This document shows positions 42,743-51,919 of a stretch of 64,000 bases of DNA, in pieces (position 1 is the stretch's first letter; each line of letters opens with the position of its first letter). A program made the position numbers and the translations under genes. The stretch is from assembly GCF_020483305.1 (NCBI RefSeq), contig NZ_JACWAB010000002.1:186001-250000 (forward strand). The letters are read 5' to 3'. The notes beneath the pieces are model-generated. The model was given only the letters and a program-made list of their open reading frames with translations. It searched no databases and had not been told where the DNA came from. The DNA comes from Arthrobacter sp. UM1. GTDB lineage: Bacteria; Actinomycetota; Actinomycetes; Actinomycetales; Micrococcaceae.

Positions 42743-42772
42743 TTGCAGGCCCTCGGGGCGGGGGCGTTGAAT
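42743..42772 (+). promoter_or_regulatory. Leaderless promoter for the M20 amidohydrolase
   Basis: TTGCAG (42743-42748), 18-nt spacer, then TTGAAT (42767-42772), which ends 7 nt before the ATG at 42780. Transcription would start at the start codon. No ribosome binding site is visible. Confidence 0.5.
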
Positions 42773-42779
42773 CGCCACT

Positions 42780-44129
42780 ATGGAGTTCTCACCGCAGCCC
42801 CCACTGTCGTCTGACCCATCCGCGCAGCGCGGCGACCGGTCCGCACGGTCTTCCGTCCAGCCTGAACAGCCCGGCGCCTCGAGCTCACTGCTCGACGACG
42901 CCCGCTCGCTCCAGGAGGACCTGCGCCGCTTCCGCCGGGACCTGCACCGCCACCCCGAAGTGGGCCTGGACCTCCCCCGCACCCAGGAGGCCGTGCTCGG
43001 GGCCCTGGAGGGCCTGGGCCTCGAGGTCTCCCGGGGCAGGGAGGTCTCCTCGGTCACGGCGGTGCTCCGAGGCGGCCGGCGTCGGGAGCGCGACGGCGAC
43101 GGCGTCCCGACCGTCCTGCTCCGCGCGGACATGGACGCGCTGCCTGTGGAGGAGCGCTCGGGCGCGGAGTACGCGAGCGAGGAGCCCGGGGCCATGCACG
43201 CCTGCGGGCACGACCTCCACACGGCGATGCTCGTCGGCGCCGCCCGTCTGCTCGCCGCCCGGCGGGACGAGCTCGAGGGCGACGTCGTCTTCATGTTCCA
43301 GCCGGGCGAGGAAGGATGCGACGGCGCCGGCCACATGCTCCGCGAAGGCGTCCTCGAGGCCAGCGGCCGCCGTCCCGACGCGACGTTCGGCCTCCACGTC
43401 ATGAGCCTGCCCGGGCCGCGGGGCCGCGTCCGCCACCGCGGGGGAGTGCTCATGGGCGGAAGCAGCGCCCTGAGGGCCACCCTCCTCGGCCGGGGCGGCC
43501 ACGGATCCTCGCCGCACCTCGCAAAGGATCCTGTGCCCGCCCTCGGCGAGATCATCACGGGCCTCCAGTCCGTGGTGACGCGCACGGTGGACATCCTGGA
43601 TCCGGCCGTCCTCAGCGTCGGCGTGGTCGAGGCGGGCGGGGCCAAGAACGTCATCGCCGAGTCGGCCCGCTTCGAGGCGACGGTCCGGGCCTTCTCGGAG
43701 GACAGCGTCGCCGTCCTCGAGCGCGCCCTCCCGGCGTACGTCCGGGGTGTGGCCCAGGCGCACGGGCTGGAGGCCGAGGTCGAGTTCGAGCGCGAGTACC
43801 CGGTCACGGTCACGGACCCCGCGGAGGACGCGAACGCCGCCCGGCTCGTCGAGGAGATGTTCGCCCAGGCCGGGGACGCCGGACGTCTCGAGGAGCTTCC
43901 CCGGCCCATCTCCGCCTCCGAGGACTTCTCCCGCGTGCTCGCGGAGGTCCCGGGCACGTACATGTTCCTGTCCGCGGCGGCCGATCCGGAAACGGTCCAG
44001 CGCCCCGACGCGTTCAACCACTCGCCGTTCGCGGTGTTCGACGACGACGTCCTCGCCGACGGCGCCGCAGCCCACGCGTGCTTCGCGCTCGGGCGGCTGG
44101 GGCAGCTCGCCCGGGGAGAGGAGGCCTGA
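42780..44129 (+). CDS. M20 family amidohydrolase (hippurate hydrolase / N-acyl-amino-acid hydrolase-like)
   Basis: 449-aa zinc-dependent amidohydrolase. DLHRHPEVGLD is the family opening. LLRADMDALPV and HACGHDLHTAMLVGAA supply metal ligands, FMFQPGEEGCDGAGHML supplies the catalytic Glu and a further ligand, and the closing ligand is in the DAFNHSPFAVFDDD region. A lid/dimerisation domain lies between (GRGGHGSSPHLAKDPV). It likely hydrolyses N-acylated amino acids in the cytoplasm. The first 35 residues are a hydrophilic extension. The stop overlaps the second MHS transporter ATG (TGATG), so import and hydrolysis are coupled. Confidence 0.92.
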   Translation: MEFSPQPPLSSDPSAQRGDRSARSSVQPEQPGASSSLLDDARSLQEDLRRFRRDLHRHPEVGLDLPRTQEAVLGALEGLGLEVSRGREVSSVTAVLRGGRRRERDGDGVPTVLLRADMDALPVEERSGAEYASEEPGAMHACGHDLHTAMLVGAARLLAARRDELEGDVVFMFQPGEEGCDGAGHMLREGVLEASGRRPDATFGLHVMSLPGPRGRVRHRGGVLMGGSSALRATLLGRGGHGSSPHLAKDPVPALGEIITGLQSVVTRTVDILDPAVLSVGVVEAGGAKNVIAESARFEATVRAFSEDSVAVLERALPAYVRGVAQAHGLEAEVEFEREYPVTVTDPAEDANAARLVEEMFAQAGDAGRLEELPRPISASEDFSRVLAEVPGTYMFLSAAADPETVQRPDAFNHSPFAVFDDDVLADGAAAHACFALGRLGQLARGEEA

Positions 44130-45457
44130 TGGAGCACGCACCCGTTTCAGAAGGCGGACGTCCGCTGCGCTCGCCGGAGCGTGCTCCGCGCCCCGAGGGC
44201 CGCACGCTCGTGGCCGCCGGCGCGGGCAACGCGGCCGAGTGGTTCGACTGGGCCCTCTATGCCACTTTCGCGTCCTTCCTCGCGGGGGCGCTCTTCTCCA
44301 AGGCCGATCCGGCCTCCGCGTTCCTCCAGACGCTCGCGATCTTCGCCGTGGGGTTCGTCGCCCGGCCGGTGGGAGGCTGGCTGTTCGGCCTGGCGGGAGA
44401 CCGGATCGGGCGCAAGCGGGCCATGCTGGCCTCGGTCCTCCTCTCCGCCGCGGGCTCCCTCCTCATCGGCGTGATCCCGGACTACAGCGTGATCGGCGCC
44501 TGGGCCTCCCTGCTGCTCGTCGTCGGCCGGATCTGCCAGGGGCTCGCGCACGGCGGCGAGCTTCCCACCGCGCAGACCTACCTCGCCGAGATCTCTCCCC
44601 GCGAGGAGCGAGGGGCCTACGCCTCCGTCATCTACGTCTCGGGCACGCTCGGGATCGTCGGCGGATCGCTCGTGGGGGCCGTGCTCGCGAGCCTCCTCTC
44701 CCACGAGCAGATGGCGCAGTGGGGATGGCGCATCCCCTTCCTCCTCGGCGGCGTCCTCGGCCTCGTCACGCTCCTGCTGCGCAGCCGGATGGACGAGTCC
44801 GAGCTCTTCGAGGACGTGAAGGAGGAGGGCGTGGACGCCCCCTCGACCTGGCAGACCGTGCGCGAGAACTGGCGCTCGGGCCTGACGGTCATCGGCCTGA
44901 CGGTGGGCCTCACCGTGGCCTACTACGTGTGGAGCGTCTCGGCTCCCGCCTACGCCATCAACGTCCTCGGCGTGGACGAGAAGGGGGCCCTGTGGGCCGG
45001 GGTCGCGGCCAACCTCTTCATGGTGGCGGTCCTGCCGCTGTGGGGCCGGCTGAGCGACCGGATCGGCCGCCGTCCCGTTCTCCTCATCGGAGCGCTCGGC
45101 ACCGCGCTCGTCTTCTTCCCCGCGACGGCGATGATCCGGGGCACAGCGCTCAGCCTGGGGCTCGCGATGGCGCTGGCGCTGCTCTTCGTCTCGGCCTTCG
45201 CGGCGATCTCCCCGGCGGTCTACGCCGAGCTGCTCCCCACGAAGAGCCGCACCCTCGGCGTCGCGATCCCGTACGCCCTCTGCGTGGCGCTCTTCGGAGG
45301 GACGGCCGCCTATCTTCAGGCGGGCATGAAGCAGTGGTTCGGGGCTCACGGCGGGGACGCGTTCAACGGGTATGCCGTGGTGCTGCTGCTCGTCTCCGCC
45401 GTCGTCGTGCTCCGCATCCCGGAGACCCGCGGCAAGGACCTCCGCGAGGACGACTGA
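44129..45457 (+). CDS. MHS-family MFS transporter
   Basis: 442-aa proton symporter-like protein. The core begins GAGNAAEWFDWALYATFASFLAGALF, typical of MHS proteins. GLAGDRIGRKRAML is the loop-2/3 motif, and RICQGLAHGGELPTAQTYLAEISP is the MHS signature region. Twelve helices are expected; the length is standard. The start codon overlaps the amidohydrolase stop, and a large terminator follows 17 nt after its own stop. It likely brings in the amidohydrolase substrate. Only about the MHS fold is shared with the upstream transporter; they are not a recent duplication. Confidence 0.92.
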   Translation: MEHAPVSEGGRPLRSPERAPRPEGRTLVAAGAGNAAEWFDWALYATFASFLAGALFSKADPASAFLQTLAIFAVGFVARPVGGWLFGLAGDRIGRKRAMLASVLLSAAGSLLIGVIPDYSVIGAWASLLLVVGRICQGLAHGGELPTAQTYLAEISPREERGAYASVIYVSGTLGIVGGSLVGAVLASLLSHEQMAQWGWRIPFLLGGVLGLVTLLLRSRMDESELFEDVKEEGVDAPSTWQTVRENWRSGLTVIGLTVGLTVAYYVWSVSAPAYAINVLGVDEKGALWAGVAANLFMVAVLPLWGRLSDRIGRRPVLLIGALGTALVFFPATAMIRGTALSLGLAMALALLFVSAFAAISPAVYAELLPTKSRTLGVAIPYALCVALFGGTAAYLQAGMKQWFGAHGGDAFNGYAVVLLLVSAVVVLRIPETRGKDLREDD

Positions 45458-45474
45458 CGCCGGGCGCCGGAACG

Positions 45475-45518
45475 CGCGCGGGGCGGGATCCGAGGTGAAT
45501 CGGATCCCGCCCCGCGCG
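45475..45518. terminator. Strong bidirectional terminator (19-bp stem)
   Basis: Perfect 19-bp inverted repeat, arms 45475-45493 and 45500-45518, with a 6-nt loop. It lies between the convergent MHS transporter and acyl-CoA carboxylase genes. No U-run. Confidence 0.85.
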
Positions 45519-45543
45519 TCCGGGCGGCTCAGAGAGCCGGGAG

Positions 45544-47328
45544 TCAGGCGTCCTTGATCGCCGCGAGCACCGTGCCCGCCGTGACCGTCTGGCCCACCTC
45601 GACGGCGAGGCCCTCGATCACGCCGTCCTTGTGGGCGGCGATCGGCTGCTCCATCTTCATGGCCTCGAGGACGACGACGAGGTCACCCTTGGCGACCTTG
45701 GCCCCGTCTTCGGCGGCCACCTTGATGATGGTGCCCTGCATCGGCGCGGTGAGGTCGTCGCCGGAGGCCGCCGGTGCGGCGCCGCCGCGGCCCCGACGGG
45801 TCGGCTTGCCGCGGCCCGCGCGGCCCTGGGAAGGAGCGGGAGCCGCCGCGGCGCCCGCGCTGAGACCGGCGGGGAGGACGATCTCCACGCGCTTGCCGTT
45901 GACCTCGACGGTGACGGAGGTCTTCTCGTCCTGCTGATCCGGGTCCTCGACCGCGTTGAACGGCTCGAACTCGGTGGTCTGCTCGGTCTCGATCCAGCGC
46001 GTGTGCACCGTGAAGGGCGATCCGTCCGCCGGGGCGAACGCCGGGTCCTCCAGCACGGCGCGGTGGAAGTCCGCCACCGTGGGGATGCCCTCCACGACGA
46101 GCTCCGAGAGCGCCCGGCGCGAGCGCTCGAGCGCCTGCTCGCGGGTGGAGCCGGTCACGATGAGCTTGGCGAGCATCGAGTCGAAGCTGCCGGAGATCGA
46201 GTCTCCCGCCACGACGCCGGAGTCGATCCGCACGCCCGGTCCGCCCGGCCACGTGAGGGCCGTGATCTTGCCCGGGGAGGGGAGGAAGCCGCGGCCGGAG
46301 TCCTCGCCGTTGATGCGGAACTCGAACGAGTGGCCGCGGATCTCCGGGTCGGTGTAGCCGAGGGCCTCGCCGCGGGCGAGCCGGAACTGCTCGCGGACGA
46401 GGTCGATCCCCGTGACCTCTTCGGAGACGCAGTGCTCCACCTGGAGGCGGGTGTTGACCTCGAGGAAGCTGATGGTGCCGTCCGTGCCCACGAGGAACTC
46501 GCACGTGCCGGCGCCCGTGTAGCCGGCCTCCTTGAGGATGGCCTTCGAGGACTCGTAGAGGCGCTCCTCCTGCTCGCGGCTGAGGAACGGCGCGGGCGCC
46601 TCCTCGACGAGCTTCTGGTTGCGGCGCTGCAGGGAGCAGTCGCGCGTGGAGACGACGACGACGTCGCCGTGCGCGTCCGCGAGGCACTGCGTCTCGACGT
46701 GGCGGGGGGCGTCGAGGAAGCGCTCGATGAAGCACTCGCCGCGGCCGAACGCGGCCGTGGCCTCGCGCACCGCCGAGTCGTAGAGCTCCGGGATCTCCTC
46801 GCGGGTGCGGGCGACCTTGATGCCGCGGCCGCCTCCGCCGAACGCGGCCTTGATGGCCACGGGGAGTCCGAACTCGTCGGCGAACGCCAGGACCTCGTCG
46901 CTGCTCGAGACCGGGTCCGCCGTGCCCGGCACGAGCGGGGCGCCGACCTTCTCCGCGATGTGGCGGGCCTGGACCTTGTCTCCCAGGGAGGAGATGGCGC
47001 GCGGGGAGGGGCCGATCCACGTGAGGCCGGCGTCGATGACGCGGCCGGCGAAGTCCGCGTTCTCCGCGAGGAAGCCGTAGCCCGGGTGGACGGCGTCCGC
47101 CCCGGACTTGCGCGCGATCTCGAGGATCTTGTCCTGGTCGAGGTAGGTCTGGCCCGCGGTCTCTCCCTTGAGCGCGTAGGCCTCGTCGGCGAGCTTGACG
47201 TGCTGCGCGTTCTGATCCGAATCCGCGTAGACGGCGACCGTCCTGAGGCCCTCGTCCCTCGCCGCGCGCGCGATGCGCACCGCGATCTCGCCGCGGTTCG
47301 CGATCAGGACTTTCGTGAACTCGTTCAA
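45544..47328 (-). CDS. Acetyl/propionyl-CoA carboxylase alpha subunit (biotin carboxylase plus BCCP)
   Basis: 594-aa biotin-dependent subunit. [14 protein letters not shown] opens the biotin carboxylase domain. ATP-grasp motifs follow, with GGGGRGIK and [17 protein letters not shown], and [12 protein letters not shown] contains the bicarbonate/catalytic residues. A linker rich in Ala, Pro and Gly precedes the C-terminal BCCP domain; the biotinyl lysine is in EAMKMEQP at about residue 558. TTG at 47328 is supported by GGAG 5 nt upstream. It pairs with AccD and AccE, 2.6-4.5 kb away, and is biotinylated by BirA encoded at 52.9 kb. Confidence 0.94.
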   Translation of the reverse strand: MNEFTKVLIANRGEIAVRIARAARDEGLRTVAVYADSDQNAQHVKLADEAYALKGETAGQTYLDQDKILEIARKSGADAVHPGYGFLAENADFAGRVIDAGLTWIGPSPRAISSLGDKVQARHIAEKVGAPLVPGTADPVSSSDEVLAFADEFGLPVAIKAAFGGGGRGIKVARTREEIPELYDSAVREATAAFGRGECFIERFLDAPRHVETQCLADAHGDVVVVSTRDCSLQRRNQKLVEEAPAPFLSREQEERLYESSKAILKEAGYTGAGTCEFLVGTDGTISFLEVNTRLQVEHCVSEEVTGIDLVREQFRLARGEALGYTDPEIRGHSFEFRINGEDSGRGFLPSPGKITALTWPGGPGVRIDSGVVAGDSISGSFDSMLAKLIVTGSTREQALERSRRALSELVVEGIPTVADFHRAVLEDPAFAPADGSPFTVHTRWIETEQTTEFEPFNAVEDPDQQDEKTSVTVEVNGKRVEIVLPAGLSAGAAAAPAPSQGRAGRGKPTRRGRGGAAPAASGDDLTAPMQGTIIKVAAEDGAKVAKGDLVVVLEAMKMEQPIAAHKDGVIEGLAVEVGQTVTAGTVLAAIKDA

Positions 47329-47531
47329 TCCGACTCCAAACCAGTGTGTCTGTCCTGCCCGCTCAGGCGCACGCGTGGGGATGGGCGCCGAGGGGCTGCT
47401 TCGGTAAGAGCTTACGCGCATTCGGAGGAAGTCCACAGCTGCACCGGGGCGGGGTGTCAGGTGAGACCCGCTCCGTTGTGGGAACCCTACAAAAAGGCGC
47501 CCTCACAGCCGGGCGCTCCGAACGCCGGCGC

Positions 47532-48212
47532 TCAGTCTGCGGGAGCCCAGACGTCCGCCATGCGGACGCCCAGCTCGGCGAGCTGCTCCCTCAGCGCGGC
47601 GACCGAGATGCCGACGACGGCCGACGGGTCCCCGTCCACCTTCGCGATGAAGGCCGCACCCCGCCCGTCGATCGTGAACGAGCCGGCGCAGTGCAGGGGC
47701 TCGCCCGTGGCGGTGTAGGCCCGGATCTCGTCCTCGGCGAGCTCCGCGAACGTGATCGCCGTGGACACGGTGCGGCCGGAGGCCGGATGCGAGCCGGTGC
47801 GGTCGCGGCCGTCGTCGTCGTTCGCTGTGCCGGAGGCCGGGGCCTCGCCCCGCGTGTCCACGAGCCACTGGCCGGTGTGGAGGACGCCCGTGCGGCCGGA
47901 CTGGGCCCGGAGGCGCTCGGCGGCCCGCTCGGCGGTGTAGGGCTTGCCCTGGACCTCGCCGTCGAGCTCGAAGAGGGAGTCGCAGCCGACGACGAGCCGC
48001 CCGCGGGCCTCGGGTCGCTGTGCGACGGCCTCAGCCTTGGCGCGAGCGAGCAGGAGGACGAGCTCCGCCGGGGAGGCGTCCGCGCTGGCGGCGGTGAGCG
48101 CCTCCTCGTCCGTGTGCGAGACGAGCTGCTCGAACCCGATGCCGGCGGCGCGCAGGACGCCCGCCCGGCCGGGGGACTGGGAGGCGAGGACGAGCAGGGG
48201 AGCGGCGCTCAT
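47532..48212 (-). CDS. maf: Maf-family nucleoside triphosphate pyrophosphatase
   Basis: 226-aa Maf-like protein that hydrolyses non-canonical or specific NTPs to NMP and pyrophosphate. LVLASQSPGRAGVL is the opening motif; the usual SxRR reads SPGR here, so one arginine of the substrate-binding pair is replaced by Gly. VVGCDSLFELDGEVQGKP and VDGDPSAVVGIS are the other family blocks. An insertion of about 30 residues (GEAPASGTANDDDGRDRTGS) lies mid-protein. The ATG overlaps the upstream DUF885 gene stop (ATGA). Confidence 0.9.
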   Translation of the reverse strand: MSAAPLLVLASQSPGRAGVLRAAGIGFEQLVSHTDEEALTAASADASPAELVLLLARAKAEAVAQRPEARGRLVVGCDSLFELDGEVQGKPYTAERAAERLRAQSGRTGVLHTGQWLVDTRGEAPASGTANDDDGRDRTGSHPASGRTVSTAITFAELAEDEIRAYTATGEPLHCAGSFTIDGRGAAFIAKVDGDPSAVVGISVAALREQLAELGVRMADVWAPAD

Positions 48213-49915
48213 GCGGTCAGCTCTCCCCGCATCGCCTTGACGAGCGTCGAGAGGGGGAGCGAGCCGAGGCCGAGTGCCCGTGCATGCCACGCCTTGACGT
48301 CGAGCGGCTCCTCGGAGCGGGAGGCCGCCTCGTCCCGGAGCTGCTCCCAGATGCGCTGGCCCACCTTGTAGCTCGGCGCCTGGCCGGGCCAGCCGAGGTA
48401 GCGGAGGTACTCGAAGCTGCGCTGCCCCTCGGAGAGGTCCAGGTGCTCGTCGAGGAACGCCTTGCCGGCGTCCGGGGTCCAGCGGGTCTCGCCGGTGCGC
48501 TTCTGCCACTCGGCGGGCATCTCCAGCTCGAGGTGCACGCCGATGTCGAAGACCACGCGGGCCGCGCGCATCCGCTGCGCGTCCAGCATGCCCATCGCGT
48601 CTCCCGGGTCCGAGAGGAAGCCGAGCTCCTGCATGAGCCGCTCGGCGTACAGAGCCCAGCCCTCGCCGTGGCCAGACGTCCAGCAGAGGTCGCGGCGCCA
48701 GGCGTTGAGGGCGTCCTTGAGGAAGGTCGCCGTCCCCACCTGGAGGTGATGGCCGGGGACGCCCTCGTGGTAGACGGTCGAGGTCGTGCTCCACGTGGTG
48801 AACGACTCCTCGCCCGGCGGGACGGACCACCACATGCGGCCCGGCCGCGAGAAGTCGGAGCTCGGACCCGTGTAGTAGATGCCGCCGTCCTGCGTGGGGG
48901 CGATCCGGCACTCCAGCGTGCGGAGCGGCTCCGGGATGTCGAACTGCTCGCGGCCGAGCTCCTCGACAGCTCGGTCCGAGATCCCCTGCATCCATTCGCG
49001 GAGGGCGTCCGTGCCGTGGAGCTGCCGGGCCGGGTCCTCGTTGAGCACGCGCTTGGCCTCGGCGACGCTCGCGCCGGGACGGATCCGCTCCGCGAGGGCC
49101 TCCTGCTCGGCGACGATCGAGGCGAGCTCCTCCAGACCCCATGCGTAGGTCTCCTCGAGGTCCACGGCCTCGCCGAGGAAGCTGCGGCTCGCCCGCGCGT
49201 AGCGCTCGCGGCCGACGGCGTCCTTCTCCGGCGCCTCATCCCACAGCTCGGACCGGAGGAACCCGGCCAGCTTGGAATAGGCGACGTTGGCCTGCGCCGC
49301 GGCCTCGTTGAGCCGCTTGGCGAGGGCGGGGTGGCGTTCCTCCCCGGCGGCGGCCAGCTGGGTGAAGAACCCGTCCGCCGCGCCGTAGGCCGAGCACTGC
49401 TCGATGACCGTCTCCACCTGCCTGCGCGCCGCGACGACGCCTCGCTCGGCCGCACACCGCAGGGACTCGATGTACCCGGCCACGGCGCCCGAGACGTTCT
49501 CCATGCGCCCGGCGATCCGCTCGAAGTCCTCCCGGCTCTCCTGCGGCATGAGGTCGAACACCGCCCGGATGTCCTGGGCGGGGGAGGCGATGTTGTTGAG
49601 CATCGCGTGCTCGTCCAGGGCTTCCACACATTCGAGGGCGAGGCCGAGGCGCTCCCGCATCGCGTCGAGCGTGACGGCGTCGGTCTCGTCCTGAGGCGTG
49701 AGGGCCGCCAGTCGCGCGAGCGTGCGGCGGGCCAGAGCGGCGCCCTCCTCGATGCCCGCGGGCGAGTAGTCGGGGAATTCCGTCTCGCGGCCCGGGACGC
49801 CGAGCATCGTGGCGAGAGTCGGGTCGAGTGCGATGGCCTCGGCGGCGTAGTCCTCGGCGGCCTGGTCGATCTCGGTGGGCGTGCGGCGGGGCGTCTCTGG
49901 CGTCGTGGAGCTCAT
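48209..49915 (-). CDS. DUF885 family metallopeptidase-like protein
   Basis: 568-aa protein of the DUF885 family, helical throughout. The putative zinc motif is YHEGVPGHHLQVG at about residues 381-393. In HEGxPGH the two His and the Glu fit a gluzincin-like pattern although it is not a plain HExxH. No signal peptide, so likely cytoplasmic; family substrates are poorly known. The ATG at 49915 has a TACAGT -10-like hexamer ending 6 nt before it. It overlaps maf by 4 nt. Confidence 0.88.
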   Translation of the reverse strand: MSSTTPETPRRTPTEIDQAAEDYAAEAIALDPTLATMLGVPGRETEFPDYSPAGIEEGAALARRTLARLAALTPQDETDAVTLDAMRERLGLALECVEALDEHAMLNNIASPAQDIRAVFDLMPQESREDFERIAGRMENVSGAVAGYIESLRCAAERGVVAARRQVETVIEQCSAYGAADGFFTQLAAAGEERHPALAKRLNEAAAQANVAYSKLAGFLRSELWDEAPEKDAVGRERYARASRSFLGEAVDLEETYAWGLEELASIVAEQEALAERIRPGASVAEAKRVLNEDPARQLHGTDALREWMQGISDRAVEELGREQFDIPEPLRTLECRIAPTQDGGIYYTGPSSDFSRPGRMWWSVPPGEESFTTWSTTSTVYHEGVPGHHLQVGTATFLKDALNAWRRDLCWTSGHGEGWALYAERLMQELGFLSDPGDAMGMLDAQRMRAARVVFDIGVHLELEMPAEWQKRTGETRWTPDAGKAFLDEHLDLSEGQRSFEYLRYLGWPGQAPSYKVGQRIWEQLRDEAASRSEEPLDVKAWHARALGLGSLPLSTLVKAMRGELTA

Positions 49916-49921
49916 GCCCCG

Positions 49922-49927
49922 ACTGTA
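49922..49927 (-). promoter_or_regulatory. Leaderless -10 element for the DUF885 gene
   Basis: On the minus strand TACAGT is followed by 6 nt and the ATG at 49915. No ribosome binding site is present between them. Confidence 0.45.
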
Positions 49928-49949
49928 GCCCGGTTCGGCCGGGACGGGG

Positions 49950-50192
49950 TCAGCGCTTGCGCTTCCAGGAGCCGGGGCCCGGCATGTTCGGCAGCGCGAG
50001 GAGCGCTCGCCGCACGAACGCGCGGGCCTGCGAGCGCGGGCCGGGCGCCTTCTTCTTGGGCTTCGGCGCGGGCGCGTAGGAGTTCGTGGCGGCGACGACG
50101 ACGGTCAGCGCGGCCAGCTCCTCGTCCGTCAGCTCGCCGCGGACCACGGTCAGCCGCGGCTCGGCGGCCTCGTTCTCCAGTTCGGTGCTCAT
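49950..50192 (-). CDS. accE: Acyl-CoA carboxylase epsilon subunit
   Basis: 80-aa protein. LTVVRGELTDEELAALTVVVAA is the conserved helix of actinobacterial AccE, and the C-terminus is basic with a closing W (PGPGSWKRKR). It stabilises or stimulates the acyl-CoA carboxylase complex with AccD and the biotin subunit. It starts 10 nt after the AccD stop, with AGGA 7 nt before the ATG, so it is in an operon with accD. Confidence 0.92.
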   Translation of the reverse strand: MSTELENEAAEPRLTVVRGELTDEELAALTVVVAATNSYAPAPKPKKKAPGPRSQARAFVRRALLALPNMPGPGSWKRKR

Positions 50193-50202
50193 GGGTCAGT
50201 CC

Positions 50203-51822
50203 TTACAGCGGGATGTTGCCGTGCTTCTTGGCGGGCAGGCGCTCGTGCTTGTCGCGGACGGCGCGCAGGCCCTTGATGATCTGCAGCCGGGTCTCGCTCG
50301 GGGCGATGACAGTGTCGATGTAGCCGAGCTCGGCCGCCTGGTAGGGGTTGAGCAGGTGGGCCTCGTAGTCCTCGATGAGCTCGGTGCGGCGCGCCTCGAC
50401 GTCGCCGCCGTTCTCCGCGATGCCCGCGAGCTCGCGGCGGTAGAGGATGTTGACGGCGCCCTGCGCGCCCATGACGCCGATCTGGGCCGTGGGCCAGGCG
50501 AGGTTGATGTCCGCGCCGAGCTTCTTGGAGCCCATGACGATGTACGCGCCGCCGTAGGCCTTGCGCGTGATGAGCGTGATCTTGGGGACCGTGGCCTCGG
50601 CGTAGGCGTAGAGCAGCTTGGCGCCGCGGCGGATGATGCCCTGGAACTCCTGGTCCGTGCCCGGCAGGAAGCCCGGGACGTCCACGAGCGTGATGATCGG
50701 GATGTTGAACGCGTCGCAGTTCCGGACGAAGCGCGCGGCCTTCTCCGAGGCGGCGATGTCCAGTGTGCCGGCGAACTGCATGGGCTGGTTGGCCACGATG
50801 CCCACGCTGCGGCCCTCCACGCGGCCGTAGCCGATGACGACGTTCGGTGCGTAGAGCGCCTGCATCTCGAGGAAGTGGCCGTCGTCCACGATCGACTCGA
50901 TGACGGTGTGCATGTCGTACGGCTGGTTGGCCGAGTCCGGGACGAGCGTGTCGAGGGCGAGGTCCTCCTCCGTCTCGGCGTCCTCCTGGCCGTGCGGCAC
51001 GCTCGGCGTCTCCGTGAGGTTGTTGCTCGGCAGGAAGTCGAGGAGCTCGCGGACGAACTCGAACGCGTCCTCCTCGTTGCTCGCGAGGTAGGTGGCGGTG
51101 CCCGTCTTCTCGTTGTGGGCGCGCGCGCCGCCGAGCGTCTCCATGTCCACCTCCTCGCCGGTGACCGTCTTGATGACGTCCGGCCCGGTGATGAACATGT
51201 GGGAGGACTGGTCCACCATGACCACGTAGTCCGTCAGGGCGGGGGAGTAGGCCGCGCCGCCCGCGCACGGGCCCATGATGAGGGAGATCTGTGGGACCAC
51301 TCCGGAGGCGTGGACGTTGTTGCGGAAGATGTCCGCGAACATCGCGAGCGAGGCGACGCCCTCCTGGATGCGGGCGCCTCCGCCGTCGTTGATGCCGATG
51401 ACGGGGCAGCCGGTCCGCATGGCGAACTCCTGCACCTTGACGATCTTCTCCCCGTTCACCTGGCTGAGGGAGCCGCCGAAGACCGTGAAGTCCTGGGAGT
51501 ACACGGCCACCTGGCGGCCGTCCACGGTGCCGTAGCCGGAGACCACGCCGTCCGTGAGGAGCTTCTTCTTCTCCATGCCGAAGGACGTGGAGCGGTGGAC
51601 GGCGAGCTGGTCGAACTCCACGAACGAGCCCTCGTCCAGCAGCGCCTCGATGCGGGAGCGGGCCGTGCCCTTGCCGCGCGCGATCTGCTTGTCCAGGGCG
51701 GCCTGGCCGGCCGGCGCCATCGCCTCCTCGCGCCGCGCCCTGAACTGGGCGATCTTCCCGGCGGTGGTGGTCAGATCGAATTCCTCGGACGACGGCGTCG
51801 TCCCCTGTCCCTCGGCAGTCAT
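50203..51822 (-). CDS. accD: Acyl-CoA carboxylase beta (carboxyltransferase) subunit
   Basis: 539-aa carboxyltransferase of the propionyl/acetyl-CoA carboxylase type. It moves carboxyl from biotin to acyl-CoA for malonyl- or methylmalonyl-CoA. The N-terminal crotonase-like half includes [20 protein letters not shown] and [12 protein letters not shown], with [19 protein letters not shown]; the C-terminal half has [13 protein letters not shown] and [14 protein letters not shown] chose ATG 51822: TAGCAT (51830-51835 on minus) ends 7 nt before it, so a leaderless transcript is likely. ATG 51831 overlaps that element. Confidence 0.95.
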   Translation of the reverse strand: MTAEGQGTTPSSEEFDLTTTAGKIAQFRARREEAMAPAGQAALDKQIARGKGTARSRIEALLDEGSFVEFDQLAVHRSTSFGMEKKKLLTDGVVSGYGTVDGRQVAVYSQDFTVFGGSLSQVNGEKIVKVQEFAMRTGCPVIGINDGGGARIQEGVASLAMFADIFRNNVHASGVVPQISLIMGPCAGGAAYSPALTDYVVMVDQSSHMFITGPDVIKTVTGEEVDMETLGGARAHNEKTGTATYLASNEEDAFEFVRELLDFLPSNNLTETPSVPHGQEDAETEEDLALDTLVPDSANQPYDMHTVIESIVDDGHFLEMQALYAPNVVIGYGRVEGRSVGIVANQPMQFAGTLDIAASEKAARFVRNCDAFNIPIITLVDVPGFLPGTDQEFQGIIRRGAKLLYAYAEATVPKITLITRKAYGGAYIVMGSKKLGADINLAWPTAQIGVMGAQGAVNILYRRELAGIAENGGDVEARRTELIEDYEAHLLNPYQAAELGYIDTVIAPSETRLQIIKGLRAVRDKHERLPAKKHGNIPL

Positions 51823-51829
51823 GTCTCTC

Positions 51830-51835
51830 ATGCTA
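51830..51835 (-). promoter_or_regulatory. Leaderless -10 element for accD
   Basis: TAGCAT on the minus strand is followed by GAGAGAC (7 nt) and ATG at 51822. Neither possible ATG has a good ribosome binding site, which supports a leaderless start. Confidence 0.5.
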
Positions 51836-51906
51836 GCCCGAGGCCCCGCCCGGGACGGGGGACCTCCGGCCGGGCGTCTGCCTTACCGGGCGGTAGAGCG
51901 CTCCCG

Positions 51907-51912
51907 TAAGGT
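51907..51912 (+). promoter_or_regulatory. Leaderless -10 element for the short-chain dehydrogenase
   Basis: TAAGGT is followed by 7 nt and then ATG at 51920. The same AAGG could alternatively act as a ribosome binding site 8 nt upstream, so the two readings compete. Confidence 0.4.
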
Positions 51913-51919
51913 GAATGAC

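Noticed and set aside
41072-44137. A 1021-codon minus-strand open frame across the transporter and amidohydrolase
   Set aside because: Same GC artefact. Both genes on the plus strand have clear motifs, and the antisense product has none.
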